Source: Arthonia radiata
Taxonomy: Eukaryota; Ascomycota; Arthoniomycetes; Arthoniales; Arthoniaceae
Reading direction: 5' to 3'
DNA length: 64,000 bases
Assembly: GCA_002989075.1 (NCBI GenBank)
Contig: PSQN01000014.1
Span: forward strand, 496,001 to 560,000
The position numbers and the translations under genes are program-made. Positions 12,194-22,610 of this stretch are shown in pieces (positions within the stretch are counted from its first letter, which is position 1; every line of letters starts with the position of its first letter). The notes beneath the pieces were generated by a model. That model was not told the DNA's origin, did no database searches, and saw nothing but the letters and a program-made list of their open reading frames with translations.

Positions 12194-13210
12194 TGAATTG
12201 GCGACCGGGCCGCAACGTCATTCACCGTTATCAGGGAACGCGATTGACAGGGCCGGCCATGCAAGATCTGGAGGCGCGAGCCAGTGAAAGGGTGCAATGG
12301 GGCGTCTACCCCAGACTTCGGAGGCGCTAGTCGAATGCTATGCAAGGGATAGGCGATAAGGACTGTATAACGAGAATAAGATTAGGGGACGAGGAGAGAT
12401 AAAGCCAGGAAGCATTGGGAGAGAATTGGGTAATGAGATGCGGGCGAGACGCAGTACAACTGATAAGAAGATGACCCCTCACAGGCTCTTCTCTTGCTCC
12501 CGTATTTGCTGCATCCGGCAATTATTGGCTATTTCTCCACATTCTGCCGAGTTGTCTCCTCTTCTCCTCTCTTTGACTTGTCTCGCCTCTTTGCTCTATA
12601 CATGGCCATGTCGGTCCCACTGTGGAGTCCATTGTTGCTCACGGTGTCACGGCGTAAGTGACTCCTGGTGCTCATCGCGAGGGTTGATCGCTGGCTAGCT
12701 GCTGTTTTTCCAGACGCTGGTGGCCGTTCAGTGTCCGCAAAATCCACTGATGAGTTGCGTGGCCTTTCATTTGGCAAACGTCTTTTTACAGCTTCTGAGT
12801 ATCACTGATCAGCCTTCATGAGCAATGATTGCGATGTCTATCTGGAATTCGTGGCCTCTGCAAAAACAAGCAGACACCAATAATCAAGGTAGGCACGATG
12901 AGCGCTGCTATTGCCTGCAAAAAATGTTTCCTCCCTTGCTCTTGCCTTCCCATTCCCTTCTCAGTTGCGATGCAACTGCATTGTAGGCCGCGAAACATTG
13001 TGCAGAAATTGTATCGTCTCCTCCAAACGCATGGATTACCGTGGCGCTTCTGGCTGCAAAGCCAGGACTCTGGCGCGCACTGCCCCGTAAAGACGTGGAG
13101 ACTCTTCGTCTCGTTCTTCATTCACTTGCTTCCCGAGTCCTTCGTTTAGCCATCCAAGGGGCTCTCAAGGACACTGCTACAGAGCTTGCTCGCCTTGATG
13201 CGTCAAGGTG
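12194..13210. promoter_or_regulatory. Bidirectional intergenic region, bZIP and arrestin genes
   Basis: A 1-kb head-to-head spacer. Its middle (about 12540-12600, + strand) is a long pyrimidine-rich tract followed by a TATA-like CTATACAT, typical of fungal promoters and pointing toward the arrestin gene or a leader. Several short open stretches have no protein-like features. No RNA gene was recognised. Confidence 0.5.
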
Positions 13211-15914
13211 ATGGACCCTCATGGCTTTCTTGCCCCTCCGAGAAAACCTCCACCACGCACTCCCAGTCCGTCCAATCTCTCCTCAGGCCACCCCATACTC
13301 GGCAGCAGACCGCTTTCAGACATCCGCGAAATCACGGAGCCGAGTTTGCTGGAAAGCGTCAGACGCAATGCGATTCTGGCAGAGTCTAACAAAAGCGCGA
13401 AGCAATCGAACGTAGATCCAACAAAGCTAGCGCGTTCCAGGTTCATGGACAATCGCATGAAGGGCACTGATAAAGAGCCTGGGCCAAGTCGCATCATAGC
13501 TCTCGATAGGTCCGAATCGCGTCGAGGAAGAGCAGGGCCGACTTCTCAGCGACCTCCATCACGCAAAAGCCGATGGTCACCGGAGCGCTCTACGGACGGT
13601 GACACTACCAAGTCCAGCTTGTACAGCATAAATCTAAACAGAGTTCCTCCGAGATCGTCGTCGAGATCGCGTCATCGGCCCAGCCATTCGTTGTCTCGAG
13701 AGCCAGCCGTTGCAGGGATCGTGTCCGGTATACGAAGGTCCCTTTCGAATCGGAGGAAATCCAATTCACCTCTCAAGGACACAGCAGAGAGGCTGTCAAG
13801 AGATCATTCATTCAAACACAGGGTCCCGTCGAAGACGTTCGTGAAAGTCGACAGTCCTACCGTGAATGACATCCTGGCCAGCCCAATATATCATCACCCA
13901 AGAATATCGATCGAGATCCAGATGGCCGCGTCTCTGTTCGTCGGAGGCAGTACCGTGGAAGGTGTCGTAAGAATCGTCATCGACGAAGCGACGCGTTTGA
14001 GACATCGGAAAACGCTCGCTTTGGAAAGACTATCTGTGGATCTAATTGGCGTTGAGGAGGTGTTCGGAAACAAAAGACACATATTTCTATCGTTAGGCAA
14101 TGAGCTGGTAGACAGCGGCCGTCCTCCGCCGGGCGAAATGGTAGAATCGCAAGTACCGCAACCAGCGCAAAGCCACTCGTGGCTTTTGATACCGTCTGTG
14201 ACCAGACTTCCGTTCCTCATCACTCTGCCTCTTGAAGTTGGGCCACCACCATTCAGATCGAAGAACGCTCGTATCAGGTATCTGTTGAGCGCAACGCTGT
14301 TTTTGAAAGACACGGGGAGACAGCTTTGTGTTCGATCCACACAGGAAACGTCGATATTATCTGTCTATGACCGTACGTTGTGTGCGCCGAGGCCTGAGAC
14401 ACAATGCTGACGTTTGCAGCCGAACGAGCTTTGGTATCCTTACCGAGTCCGTTGACCTCGTTCGATGAGCTACTAGTACATCGAGGGCGCGAGAAAGTGA
14501 CTGTTGCCGCTGGCTTACATCGCCAAGTCTGGGTGAATGGGACGACGTTGTTCGCGGATGTTCATATCGTCAATAACAGTCGCAAACAAATCAAGAAGAT
14601 AGAGCTACACTTGGAGCAGATCATACTGTTCTACCGGCATGCGGCTGCTTCGACTCTTGAACAAAGCGCCAGCCAAGCTCGCCTCTTCGATGAGACCGAA
14701 CGCACAACAGTGTGCAGGAACGTCGTTAAACAGCACAGCTTTGGCTGGCCAGGCGTTTCGCCATACAGCACTGATCTGCGGACGTGTTCGATCGATCTAC
14801 CGCGAGGGTTTGCGACCATCAAATGCAGTAGGTTGCGCGTGATCCAAACGCTGATCGGATTGTGCTGACACTCTCAGATAAGTACTTCGAGGTGCGATAC
14901 CTGCTCAATGTAATTGTTGGGGTGTCGCATTCAATCACGAGCTCGAAAAAGACACTGATGATCCAGCTGCCCATCATACTCATCCATATGAGCTCGCTCG
15001 ACGTGCCAACGAACTCCGTCGCGCAGGTCGCTGCAGCCATCGAAGAAAAGCGCAACCCAGGCGGCACCCGCGACAGCAATAAGCAGAAGCCAAACTCAAA
15101 CAGCATGGCCTCCTCCACGACTGCAAATACCACTGCATCTGACGCGGTCGCTGCGCGAGGTTCCCCACAAAGGCGAGTTGGGCGCAAACCCAGTCAAAAC
15201 ATGCAAGGTCGCGCATTCGCAGCGCCTCGGGCGGCATCAATAGAACGTTCTCGAGCCCAACAACAGGATCTTCAAGACCTTAGCAAGGTCCTCGATAAGA
15301 GTCCGCGTAAGTTTCAAGGATACCCGCGAGCTCCCAGTCGAGCTGCTGAGAACGAGCGTCAAACCCCGCCCTCTGGACCGAGTGGAGATGCGCAGTTCGG
15401 CTACAGCACTCCACCTAATAACCGCCAAGGTCAAGTCATCCGTGACGAAGACGCTGATGAGCTCCGATTACAGCTGGGTAGCGGAGATGACACAACGCAG
15501 AGCTTCAAGGTTCTCCACTCGTATTCTGCTCAGCGTCCCGTGGAAAAGCGCGACCCTCCTCGCTCGGCTTCAGCGATGGGCTATTACATGCCTGGCGACA
15601 ACGCGCGGTCTCACAACAAGGAAAATCAACGGCCTGATACAGATCGACGACCCAGCATGGATCGACGACCTAGTATGGACAAGCGACCCAGCATGGACCG
15701 TCGACCCAGCGCCGACATTCAACGTGGACCCCGTCCAAGCACAGAGTCCGCGCGGCCGAAGCTGAAAGAGTGGAGGGACGGAGGTATCAGTCCTGTCGGT
15801 GGCGTGCAACTGTCGGGAGTGCCTGAAGCCCCGAAGAAGTTTGGAAACAGCGCGGAGAAGAAGCCGATGTGGAGTGCGCAGGAGAGGGAACGGTGGCGCC
15901 CGCATTGGCTGTGA
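13211..15914 (+). CDS. Alpha-arrestin-like protein with disordered ends
   Basis: Probable arrestin-related trafficking adaptor; such proteins link membrane transporters to Rsp5-type ubiquitin ligases. Three exons: 13211-14372, 14420-14827 and 14878-15914, giving 868 residues. The first in-frame ATG (13211, MDPHGFLAPP) is chosen. Residues 1-230 are basic, serine-rich and probably disordered. The arrestin N-domain spans about 230-390 (FVGGSTVEGVVRIVID, then FLITLPLEVGPPPFRS). The C-domain spans about 430-600 (VNGTTLFADVHIVNNS, then KYFEVRYLLNVIVG). The last 270 residues are disordered and contain a short tandem repeat of RRPSMD. No clear PPxY motif was seen in the parts read, so the ligase link is by family only. 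Which of the yeast ART proteins is orthologous is unclear. Confidence 0.85.
15640..15716 (+). repeat. 18-bp coding minisatellite (RRPSMD repeats)
   Basis: Four to five tandem copies of an 18-bp unit encode R-(R/K)-P-S-(M/A)-D in the tail of the arrestin gene. Copies differ mainly at synonymous positions (CGA/CGT, CCC/CCT, AGC/AGT), so the peptide is better kept than the DNA. The R-x-P-S pattern resembles basophilic kinase sites. Confidence 0.85.
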
Positions 15915-16763
15915 CTGGCTGATGATGAAGAGATCGTGTTGGCTGTGCGAGAGGCGATGGGGGAGACAGTGTGAGGAGTGTTGATGTTTGTGAAGGATGG
16001 GGCTTGGGTATTCTTTGGGGTCGTTTGGCTAAGCACGTGAGGGATGAGTGAGATAGGTAATGCATGTTTTCGGAAGCAGACATAGAGAGAGCAGGTATAC
16101 AGTAAAGTAATGAGCGACTTGGAAGATCAAGTATCTGACTGCTTCACGTCCGGTATAAGGTTGTCACCCAACGAGCTGTCACCGCTGTCATCGTCTCATA
16201 CTCCTATATCGAATGTGAGAATTATGAGCTCACCAAGCTCACCGGACTTGCTGCACCCACGGCCGCCATCCCGTCATTGAGGTCACTGTCACAACCCACC
16301 CACCTCAAGGCCGTGCGTGCTCCATTCCTGCTTTCGCGAGAACGTCTCACTCTGACCCCTTTCGTGGCGCTGGAAGCCGACGGCGAACGCAGCACCTGAC
16401 CCTTGATCCCTTGATCGCAGATTGATGATGGGCCTCCACACCTTCTTGGCCAACACGCTCGTTTGTCATTCATGGTGCTGCCTGCTGCCTCCAACGTCTC
16501 TGACGCTTGAACGTGTCAGGGCGATCACATCAAGATCTCACTTGACTTCCTGCTGCGAGTGTTGTATGTCTCCAGCTTTCCAAGCGATTTCGAAGTCTCC
16601 CCGGGCTTCTTCGGAACTGTAGTCGTTCTGCGAGCCTGCGACTCTTGCGCCTTCATCCACGACAGCACGCCCACTCTCTTATCAACTTCTTCATATCCGA
16701 CGTTACCCATCCTGTGACTGAAATCGGTCATTGAATCACTCTCAAGGCAACAATCCACTGCCA
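15915..16763. other. Tail-to-tail intergenic region, arrestin and PPTase
   Basis: About 850 bp between two convergent stops. It should hold both 3' UTRs. I see no protein-like reading frame, RNA gene or repeat. Confidence 0.5.
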
Positions 16764-17801
16764 TCAAGGGCCAGCCCCCGCACGATCCTTTACAATCCGC
16801 TCAATATCCAACATCTCCCACTCACCCTTCAACACACCCTCGCTATCACCCTTCACCGCCAAACCCACATTGAACTCCTCGCCCCACGCTCGTAACTCCA
16901 TCCGTGTCTCGGATTCCCTCTTCCCATCCCTCCACACCTCGATGCCTGATACTTTCTCCCCCCACTTATTCTCACCACCACCAGCCTCAGGCACACCCAC
17001 CCCCCTAAACTCCACGCTCTTCAACCACCCCGCCAACAGCGCCTCCCCCTCCAGCTTCACATACGCCTCCTTCAAGCACCAGTACGCGTAGAACCTTCGT
17101 CTCCGCTTATCGAGTGCCTTCTTATTCAGCCCGCCTTTCTCGTCCTGCCACTCCGGCAGCAGACTGCCGTAATCGTCTAATTCGTCGGGATCGGGCGCTT
17201 TCATGGCCGCTAGGTCAGCGGGCGAAAAGACGTCTGAGTGCATGTCCACCCACTCCGGAAAACCGGAGCGGGCGATGAAACGGTGGTCCTGTGCGTGGCG
17301 CTCGTGCGTGTTCGTTATGTCGACGCCGAGGGTTGTGGAGGGTTCCGTAGAGTGCGATGAGGCTGGGCGGGTGCGCGCGTACCCAGCCAATGCAACAAGG
17401 CCTGCTTGGTGCGAGATATTGAAGTCGACTTCGCTCGCTTCCGTTGCTTCACTTCCTCCGTCTGCCAACTGACTTGAAGGAGGGTTATAGCAAGGCTTCC
17501 CATGCTTCGGGTCGCCTCTTCTGCTCAGTTCGAGCTGTGAGAAGGGCGCTTCGGGAAAACATGTGGTTATGAAATGCCGTTTCAGCAGCGAGGATGCGAG
17601 AGACAGCTTGGCGTCGCGGTGGAAGTGGAAGCGCTCGGATTTTTCGCGTTCGTCGCGCGAGATCAGGGAAAGAGCGGTGGAGGCATTGGCGACGATTGTG
17701 TTGGGAGGGTTCGGGGAGGTGGATGGGACGGAGGGATTCCAGATTGCGCGGGTGTCGACGAGCCAGAAGTGTTGGTGGAGAGGAGAAGGGGAGGTGGTCA
17801 T
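16764..17801 (-). CDS. npgA: 4'-phosphopantetheinyl transferase (Sfp/NpgA type)
   Basis: Moves the 4'-phosphopantetheine arm from CoA to a serine of carrier proteins, activating polyketide synthases, NRPSs and the lysine-pathway aminoadipate reductase. Intronless. The ATG at 17801 (MTTSPSPLHQ) gives 345 residues, near the NpgA length. Key blocks: NISHQAGLVALAGY, then GVDI (metal-binding Asp) and later FYAYWCLKEAYVKLEGEAL, the W-x-x-K-E-x-x-x-K signature, followed by LLAGWLKSVEF as in NpgA. The frame stays open upstream to 18092 with ATGs at 17921 and 18092. The 17921 start would add an Arg/Ser/Pro-rich presequence resembling a mitochondrial signal. It is divergent from PDX2. Codons change from C-ending at the 5' end to G-ending at the 3' end. 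The symbol is given by family likeness. Confidence 0.93.
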   Translation of the reverse strand: MTTSPSPLHQHFWLVDTRAIWNPSVPSTSPNPPNTIVANASTALSLISRDEREKSERFHFHRDAKLSLASSLLKRHFITTCFPEAPFSQLELSRRGDPKHGKPCYNPPSSQLADGGSEATEASEVDFNISHQAGLVALAGYARTRPASSHSTEPSTTLGVDITNTHERHAQDHRFIARSGFPEWVDMHSDVFSPADLAAMKAPDPDELDDYGSLLPEWQDEKGGLNKKALDKRRRRFYAYWCLKEAYVKLEGEALLAGWLKSVEFRGVGVPEAGGGENKWGEKVSGIEVWRDGKRESETRMELRAWGEEFNVGLAVKGDSEGVLKGEWEMLDIERIVKDRAGAGP

Positions 17802-18126
17802 GGTGCGATTGTTGACGAAGGGATCTATGAAATGAGAGAGTATCGAGTGCGAAGGTGAAATGGACGCGCGAATTGGAGTAGAGAAGGATCTGAAGGGTGT
17901 GGGACGAAATCGGCGAAGCATTCGGCGTCCTGCGCGCAGCTGGGTAAGATAGGACGAAAGCTCGAGCTGACCAGCAAGGTACTCGCACATGTCACTTTTC
18001 CGGCCGGTGATATCGGAGATAGCGTGGTAAGGCGAGAATTTGGGAGATGCGTCATTTGCAGAGCGTTTCCTCACTGCTGAGGCGATCTCCACCCAGGACT
18101 TTCACGAGCGAGCAGTATACAATGCG
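17802..18126. promoter_or_regulatory. Divergent promoter, PPTase and PDX2
   Basis: A head-to-head spacer of 325 bp, or 205 bp if the PPTase starts at 17921. A short ATG (18122) out of frame with PDX2 ends at once and overlaps its start region. No TATA box was evident. Confidence 0.5.
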
Positions 18127-19015
18127 ATGACAGAACCTCAACGCCGGCTTCATGTCGGCGTACTGGCGCTTCAGGGCGCCTTCAGCGAGCACATCCAGCT
18201 TCTGCGCAAGGCCTTCAGGGTTCTCAGCACGCAGAGCAACAAGGTCGCGTGGTCTAGCGAGGAAGTCAGGACGCCGGAGCAGTTGGAGAGGTGTGATGCG
18301 CTGATCATACCGGGAGGTGAGAGTACGACGATGGCTTTGGTAGCGCAACGCTCTCACCTTCTCGAGCCCTTGCGACAATTTGTGAAGTGTGTGGTCTCTC
18401 TCCCTTGACGCAGCATCATTGCGACTGACGAGATCCAGGGCCGATCGCAAACCTACCTGGGGCACATGTGCCGGCCTCATACTCCTCGCCGAAGCCGCGA
18501 ACCATACCAAGAAAGGCGGTCAAGAGCTCATCGGAGGGTTGGACGTGCGGGTTAACAGGAATCATTTTGGAAGACAAGTGGAAAGCTTTGAGACAAAGTT
18601 AGATCTGCCCTTTCTGAGGTCACTATCTGGTGTCGACAATGAGTCAAGCAAATATCATGGCGTCTTCATCCGGGCGCCAGTCGTCGAGAAGGTCCTCCAT
18701 TCTACGCAGGGCATCCAAGTGGAAGAGGAGCAGAAGGTAGACACCATAGTCGCTCCGTCGCAAGCCCCAAAGGACGAAGTCGCTGCGAAGGCTGTGGGCG
18801 GAGAGGTGGAGGTAATGGCCGTGCTGCCTGGTCGAGCCGACGCGCTGAAGAGGAAGGCGTTCGTGCCGGACTCGTGTGAGGGAGACATCGTTGCTGTGCG
18901 GCAGGGCAATTGCTTCGGCACAAGCTTTCATCCTGAGCTGACGGATGATGAGCGTATACACGTCTGGTGGTTGAGACAGGTCGAAGCTGCTGTTGGTCAG
19001 GCCAACGGAGCGTAG
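18127..19015 (+). CDS. PDX2: Pyridoxal 5'-phosphate synthase glutaminase subunit
   Basis: Class I glutamine amidotransferase (Pdx2/Sno) that releases ammonia from glutamine and channels it to Pdx1, which builds vitamin B6. Two exons, 18127-18386 and 18439-19015, separated by a 52-bp intron, give 278 residues. Conserved blocks in order: VGVLALQGAFSEHI at the start, PGGESTT (oxyanion region), TWGTCAGLILLAE with the nucleophilic cysteine, GGLDVRVNRNHFGRQVESF, HGVFIRAP, and GTSFHPELTDD with the His-Glu pair that completes the triad. Between HGVFIRAP and the triad it carries an insertion of about 40 residues rich in Glu, Lys and Val (around 18690-18800), longer than in bacterial PdxT. The intron lies just before the nucleophile block. 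The partner PDX1 is not in this window. Confidence 0.95.
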
Positions 19016-19126
19016 ACTCTTGCAGGAGCTTGCGAAATTTCTTATTGAATCGCTTCGCTTGCGCTTGAAATGACTGAAGCACATTGCTGCAGCGGTTTCA
19101 TGTTCTTGAATAGTCGCGGCAGCTCT

Positions 19127-19690
19127 TCACTGGTCTTCGCCGAACTCCTCTGCATATGCGCGGCCGTAGCCGCCACGACCAGCATCGTACTCGTCGCGGT
19201 ACTCATCTCGGACCTGTCCACCAGACCGACCGCGTCCGTATTGTCGTCCCTCGCTGAAGCCTTCGTCCAGATCCGTTCTAACTATGCGCTCGTCCAATTT
19301 CGTGCCGCCCACGTACTTCAGGCAGTCGAGCGCATCCTGGTGATTGTAATATTCCACGAAACAGAAGCCGCAAGGTGTCTTCTTAAAGCGATCGAGACCC
19401 ATCACCAAACGCTTGACTTCTCCGCATTTGGAGAACAGCTCGTGGATTTGCTCTTCGGTGGTGTAGAAGGATAAGTTGCCTACGTAGAGGGTGGTGGCAT
19501 CCTTGAGCTTCTCTGCAGGGTCGAGCTCTGGAGTGCGTTCGCGGTCGTTACCTTCGTTGTAGCGTCTGCGCTTGTTCTGAATTTGGTCAGCTGAGTTCTG
19601 GCCGTTTGAATTTCGCGGGAAGGTTCTAACCTTGTTGCCGTAGGAACTTGGCTTGTCCAGGCGATCGATGGTGTTCGGGGGAGGCGGCAT
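19127..19690 (-). CDS. CBC2: Nuclear cap-binding complex subunit 2 (CBP20)
   Basis: Binds the m7G cap of nuclear transcripts together with CBP80, affecting splicing and export. An RRM with RNP2 [16 protein letters not shown] and RNP1 CGFCFVEY, followed by the cap-contact tail [18 protein letters not shown], is diagnostic. The start [18 protein letters not shown] matches the fungal N-terminus. The frame is open throughout, but 19577-19630 looks like a 54-bp in-frame intron: GTTAGA donor, CTGAC branch-like site and TTCAG acceptor. Spliced, the protein is 169 residues, close to the usual length; unspliced it is 187. The stop is 110 bp from the convergent PDX2 stop. It is head-to-head with NUP82, another mRNA-export factor. 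Confidence 0.96.
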   Translation of the reverse strand: MPPPPNTIDRLDKPSSYGNKVRTFPRNSNGQNSADQIQNKRRRYNEGNDRERTPELDPAEKLKDATTLYVGNLSFYTTEEQIHELFSKCGEVKRLVMGLDRFKKTPCGFCFVEYYNHQDALDCLKYVGGTKLDERIVRTDLDEGFSEGRQYGRGRSGGQVRDEYRDEYDAGRGGYGRAYAEEFGEDQ

Positions 19691-20001
19691 AGCTGTGAAG
19701 ACAGCAACGAGGTAGCGAGACGTCGAATGGGATGCTTTCTGTAGTATGCACTTTCTGTAAAGTTAACGCGATTGAACTGCAGATTGAAGGTGTTCAAGAT
19801 GAAAGTTGAAGAACGACGGAGCTGGTTAAGCTCGACGCGTGCCTAGCTTCGTTCTTCACCTTCAAAACGCGTCCACCTTCTGAATCCTTTAGCGCTACCG
19901 ACAAACCCCCAAGAAATATCTGAAGCGCACATCGAATATTGAGTTCTCTAACATGAGCATAAAACGATACTGAGCCTCGGCGCTCAACCGCAGAAGGCAC
20001 A
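19691..20001. promoter_or_regulatory. Divergent promoter, CBC2 and NUP82
   Basis: A 311-bp head-to-head spacer between two genes of mRNA export. No repeat or RNA gene was seen. Confidence 0.5.
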
Positions 20002-22610
20002 ATGCCTAGAGTCCTTCGTCACACACCAAGATGGCTCGAGAGACCGGCACCGGGGTTCCAATTATTCAATGACCCGGACACTGGAAAGCTTGCAAATGGC
20101 GACGGCTCGAAAATTAGACACGGTGCGAGTCGCACAATAGCGTTTCGAGGTACGGAGGTCTTTGTCGCCGTGGGCAACCAGCTGCGGTGGTCCGACTTGG
20201 TGCTGCTTCGAGAACAAGATTATCACAGGCGAAAAGGCGACTTGCAGGATGATGAGACGGGCGATGTCACCGCAAGCCCGGACTGGGATGCGTACAGAGT
20301 ACGTATATGAATATACACCAAAGACAAGATGGGGACGCGCTGACAGAGTTGCAGGTTCTTAAGATTCCAGTCCACCGAGAGATTCATCAGCTGGTCATAT
20401 CGCCGCAGCAGGACTACATCGCGATCCTCACGACACATACAGTACATGTCGCTCTCCTTCCCGATCCTTCGCTCCTCAACGCCGACGACCCTGGGTCGCT
20501 AAAGCTCAAGACGTGGCAAGTTGGCCCTACCGCGCACGTGCTGGAGAGAGCGCCAGTGGTGTCTGCAATCTGGCACCCTTTGGCGGAAGAATCTTGCCTT
20601 GTGACGGTCACAGAAGATGCGATTGTACGAATGTGGGAGCTGAATCGCGACAACCGCTGGTCATTCGACAATCCTTCGTTGCCGCTCGATCTTCGAAAGC
20701 TTGCAAACGGAGAATCTATGGCGCAGGATTATTCGCCGTCGAAATACGGCACTAATGCTGGCTTCTCACCCGATCAATTCGACATGGAAGCAGTCTCCGC
20801 TTGCTTCGGCGGGACAGGAGCTGCAGACGAGGCAGGTTGGGCCCCGATCACCCTGTGGGTCGCAATGAGAAACGGCGACCTCTACGCGCTTTGCCCTCTA
20901 CTTCCCTCACGATGGACCTTCGCGAGATCTCAAGTGTCTCATCTGGCAGCGCTAGTCGACAGCAGCCCTAGCGACGATACTGTGCTCACACGATCATCCG
21001 AACTCACAGAACAGCAATCGCGCTGGGCTCGGGATGTGCTCAAGCAACAGCAACAGCAAGATGAGGATGGTATGGAGAGCGACTTCTACGCGTATGATCG
21101 ACCCCAGCAACCAGGTCCCATCCCCGCATTACAAGGCCCGTATGAGTATGAGCCAGACGCAGATCAAGTCTTCGACGTGACGGACATTGTCGCAATCGCT
21201 CCAAGCCTGCTTCAAAGCAATGCGTCGGAAAGTGATCACGCTCAGGACGACTCTCGGGTCGGCTTGCTGCCTGCCTCGATAATTTGCTTGGCAACCAGCG
21301 ATGGAACGGTCCACGCATGCTTGGACATTGAAGACACTACAGCCAAATGGGTTCCTGATCACCCTTCGACGGCTATCGTTGATGATACAGCACAGCCCGA
21401 GTTGCTGCTTATGGAGTCGGTCAGGGTGTGTGACTTTGCCAACCCATCTTGGCCAGTCTTTTCGACCAGCACCAATTCACGCTTCTCATTCTACGTCTCC
21501 CACATGCAGGGCATTTCTCACATATCGCCGATCTCTTCCCTCGGAAAACTTGGAAATGAGCTGGAAGGAGAGGTCGATCAGAGCAGTGAATTCCGTCTGA
21601 GGCTGCTCGCGCAAGGTGACGAGATTGAGGTATCACCAATCGTCCAGTATCCGCCCACATCGCCTACCTCAGAGTACATGCCCAACGCTTGTGTCCACGT
21701 GCGCGATTCGGACCTCGGCGACTTCGTCCTTACTGTGCACAACGGTCAACCACATGCAATTAGTCTCGACTTCTCCGATCTTGAACTGCTATTCGAAGGC
21801 GAAGACATGGAACGTGATTCGGATGATGACTTCAACGCATTGTACCCTGAGGAGATTCGACCAAGCTTTACGGTGCCACCCGAGCTCTTTGCCGAGACAA
21901 CGCTTCCACTCTTTGCAGAGGACCAGAAAAACGGACAAGCGAGGCAGCTCATGGAGAAGGAAATGCGCTTCGCACCCGCCACAGTCACGTTGATGATGGA
22001 AGCGCACCGACTGCTTGGTTCGGAAACGGGTAAGCTGCAGGATGCCGTGTCGAGTCTATTCCAGCGCTGTGAGAGGATGCAAGATGAGCTCAAGGCACAA
22101 CTCGAGCGCGTGGCAGAAATCTCCGGTAAGATAGACGCCGTGCTGGATGACAACGCAGCGGAGCCGGAGGATGGGAACGACACCAACAACGCTACCATAC
22201 TAGAGAGGTTGGATGCTGCGCGTAGCCGGCGCGAGCAGATTGAGCAGCGGTACGCGCAGCTGCGAGACAAAGTCAGTCAGCTCGACAAGCGCCCGTTGAG
22301 CGAGAAGGAGCGTCCATGGATACAAGAGATCGACGATCTAGGACGCCTGATTCTCAACGAGGAGGACGACGATTCAAGTGACGCTGATGAAAGCAGACTA
22401 CGACAGAGGTATAAGGAGGTCGGGGAGGTAAAAGAGGACCTGGTACAACGTTCCGGCCAGTTCAAGGACGAGGGCGACGAGCAGGAAGACGAAGCGTCAC
22501 CGCGGAAGCACAAGCAACGGATGGACCAAGTCAGCACAATGCTGGAGAGGGAGACAGCGCTGGTTGACGCCGCCGCCGCAAAGCTGGAAGAGCTGAGGAT
22601 GCTCGCGTAG
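20002..22610 (+). CDS. NUP82: Nucleoporin Nup82 (Nup88-like)
   Basis: Cytoplasmic-side nuclear pore subunit that anchors Nup159-type partners for mRNA export. Two exons, 20002-20298 and 20355-22610, with a 56-bp intron, give 850 residues. The N-terminal two thirds has the beta-propeller style of the family: RTIAFRGTEVFVAVGNQLRW, VLKIPVHREIHQLVISP, then APVVSAIWHPLAEESCLVTVTEDAIVRMWEL. A run of five Gln followed by acidic residues lies near 21045-21065. The C-terminal 250 residues are heptad-like coiled coil (LQDAVSSLFQRCERMQDEL through EQRYAQLRDKVSQLDKRPLS), as needed for trimer assembly. The exon join YR|VLKIP is supported by phase 0 on both sides. Divergent from CBC2. Confidence 0.88.
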
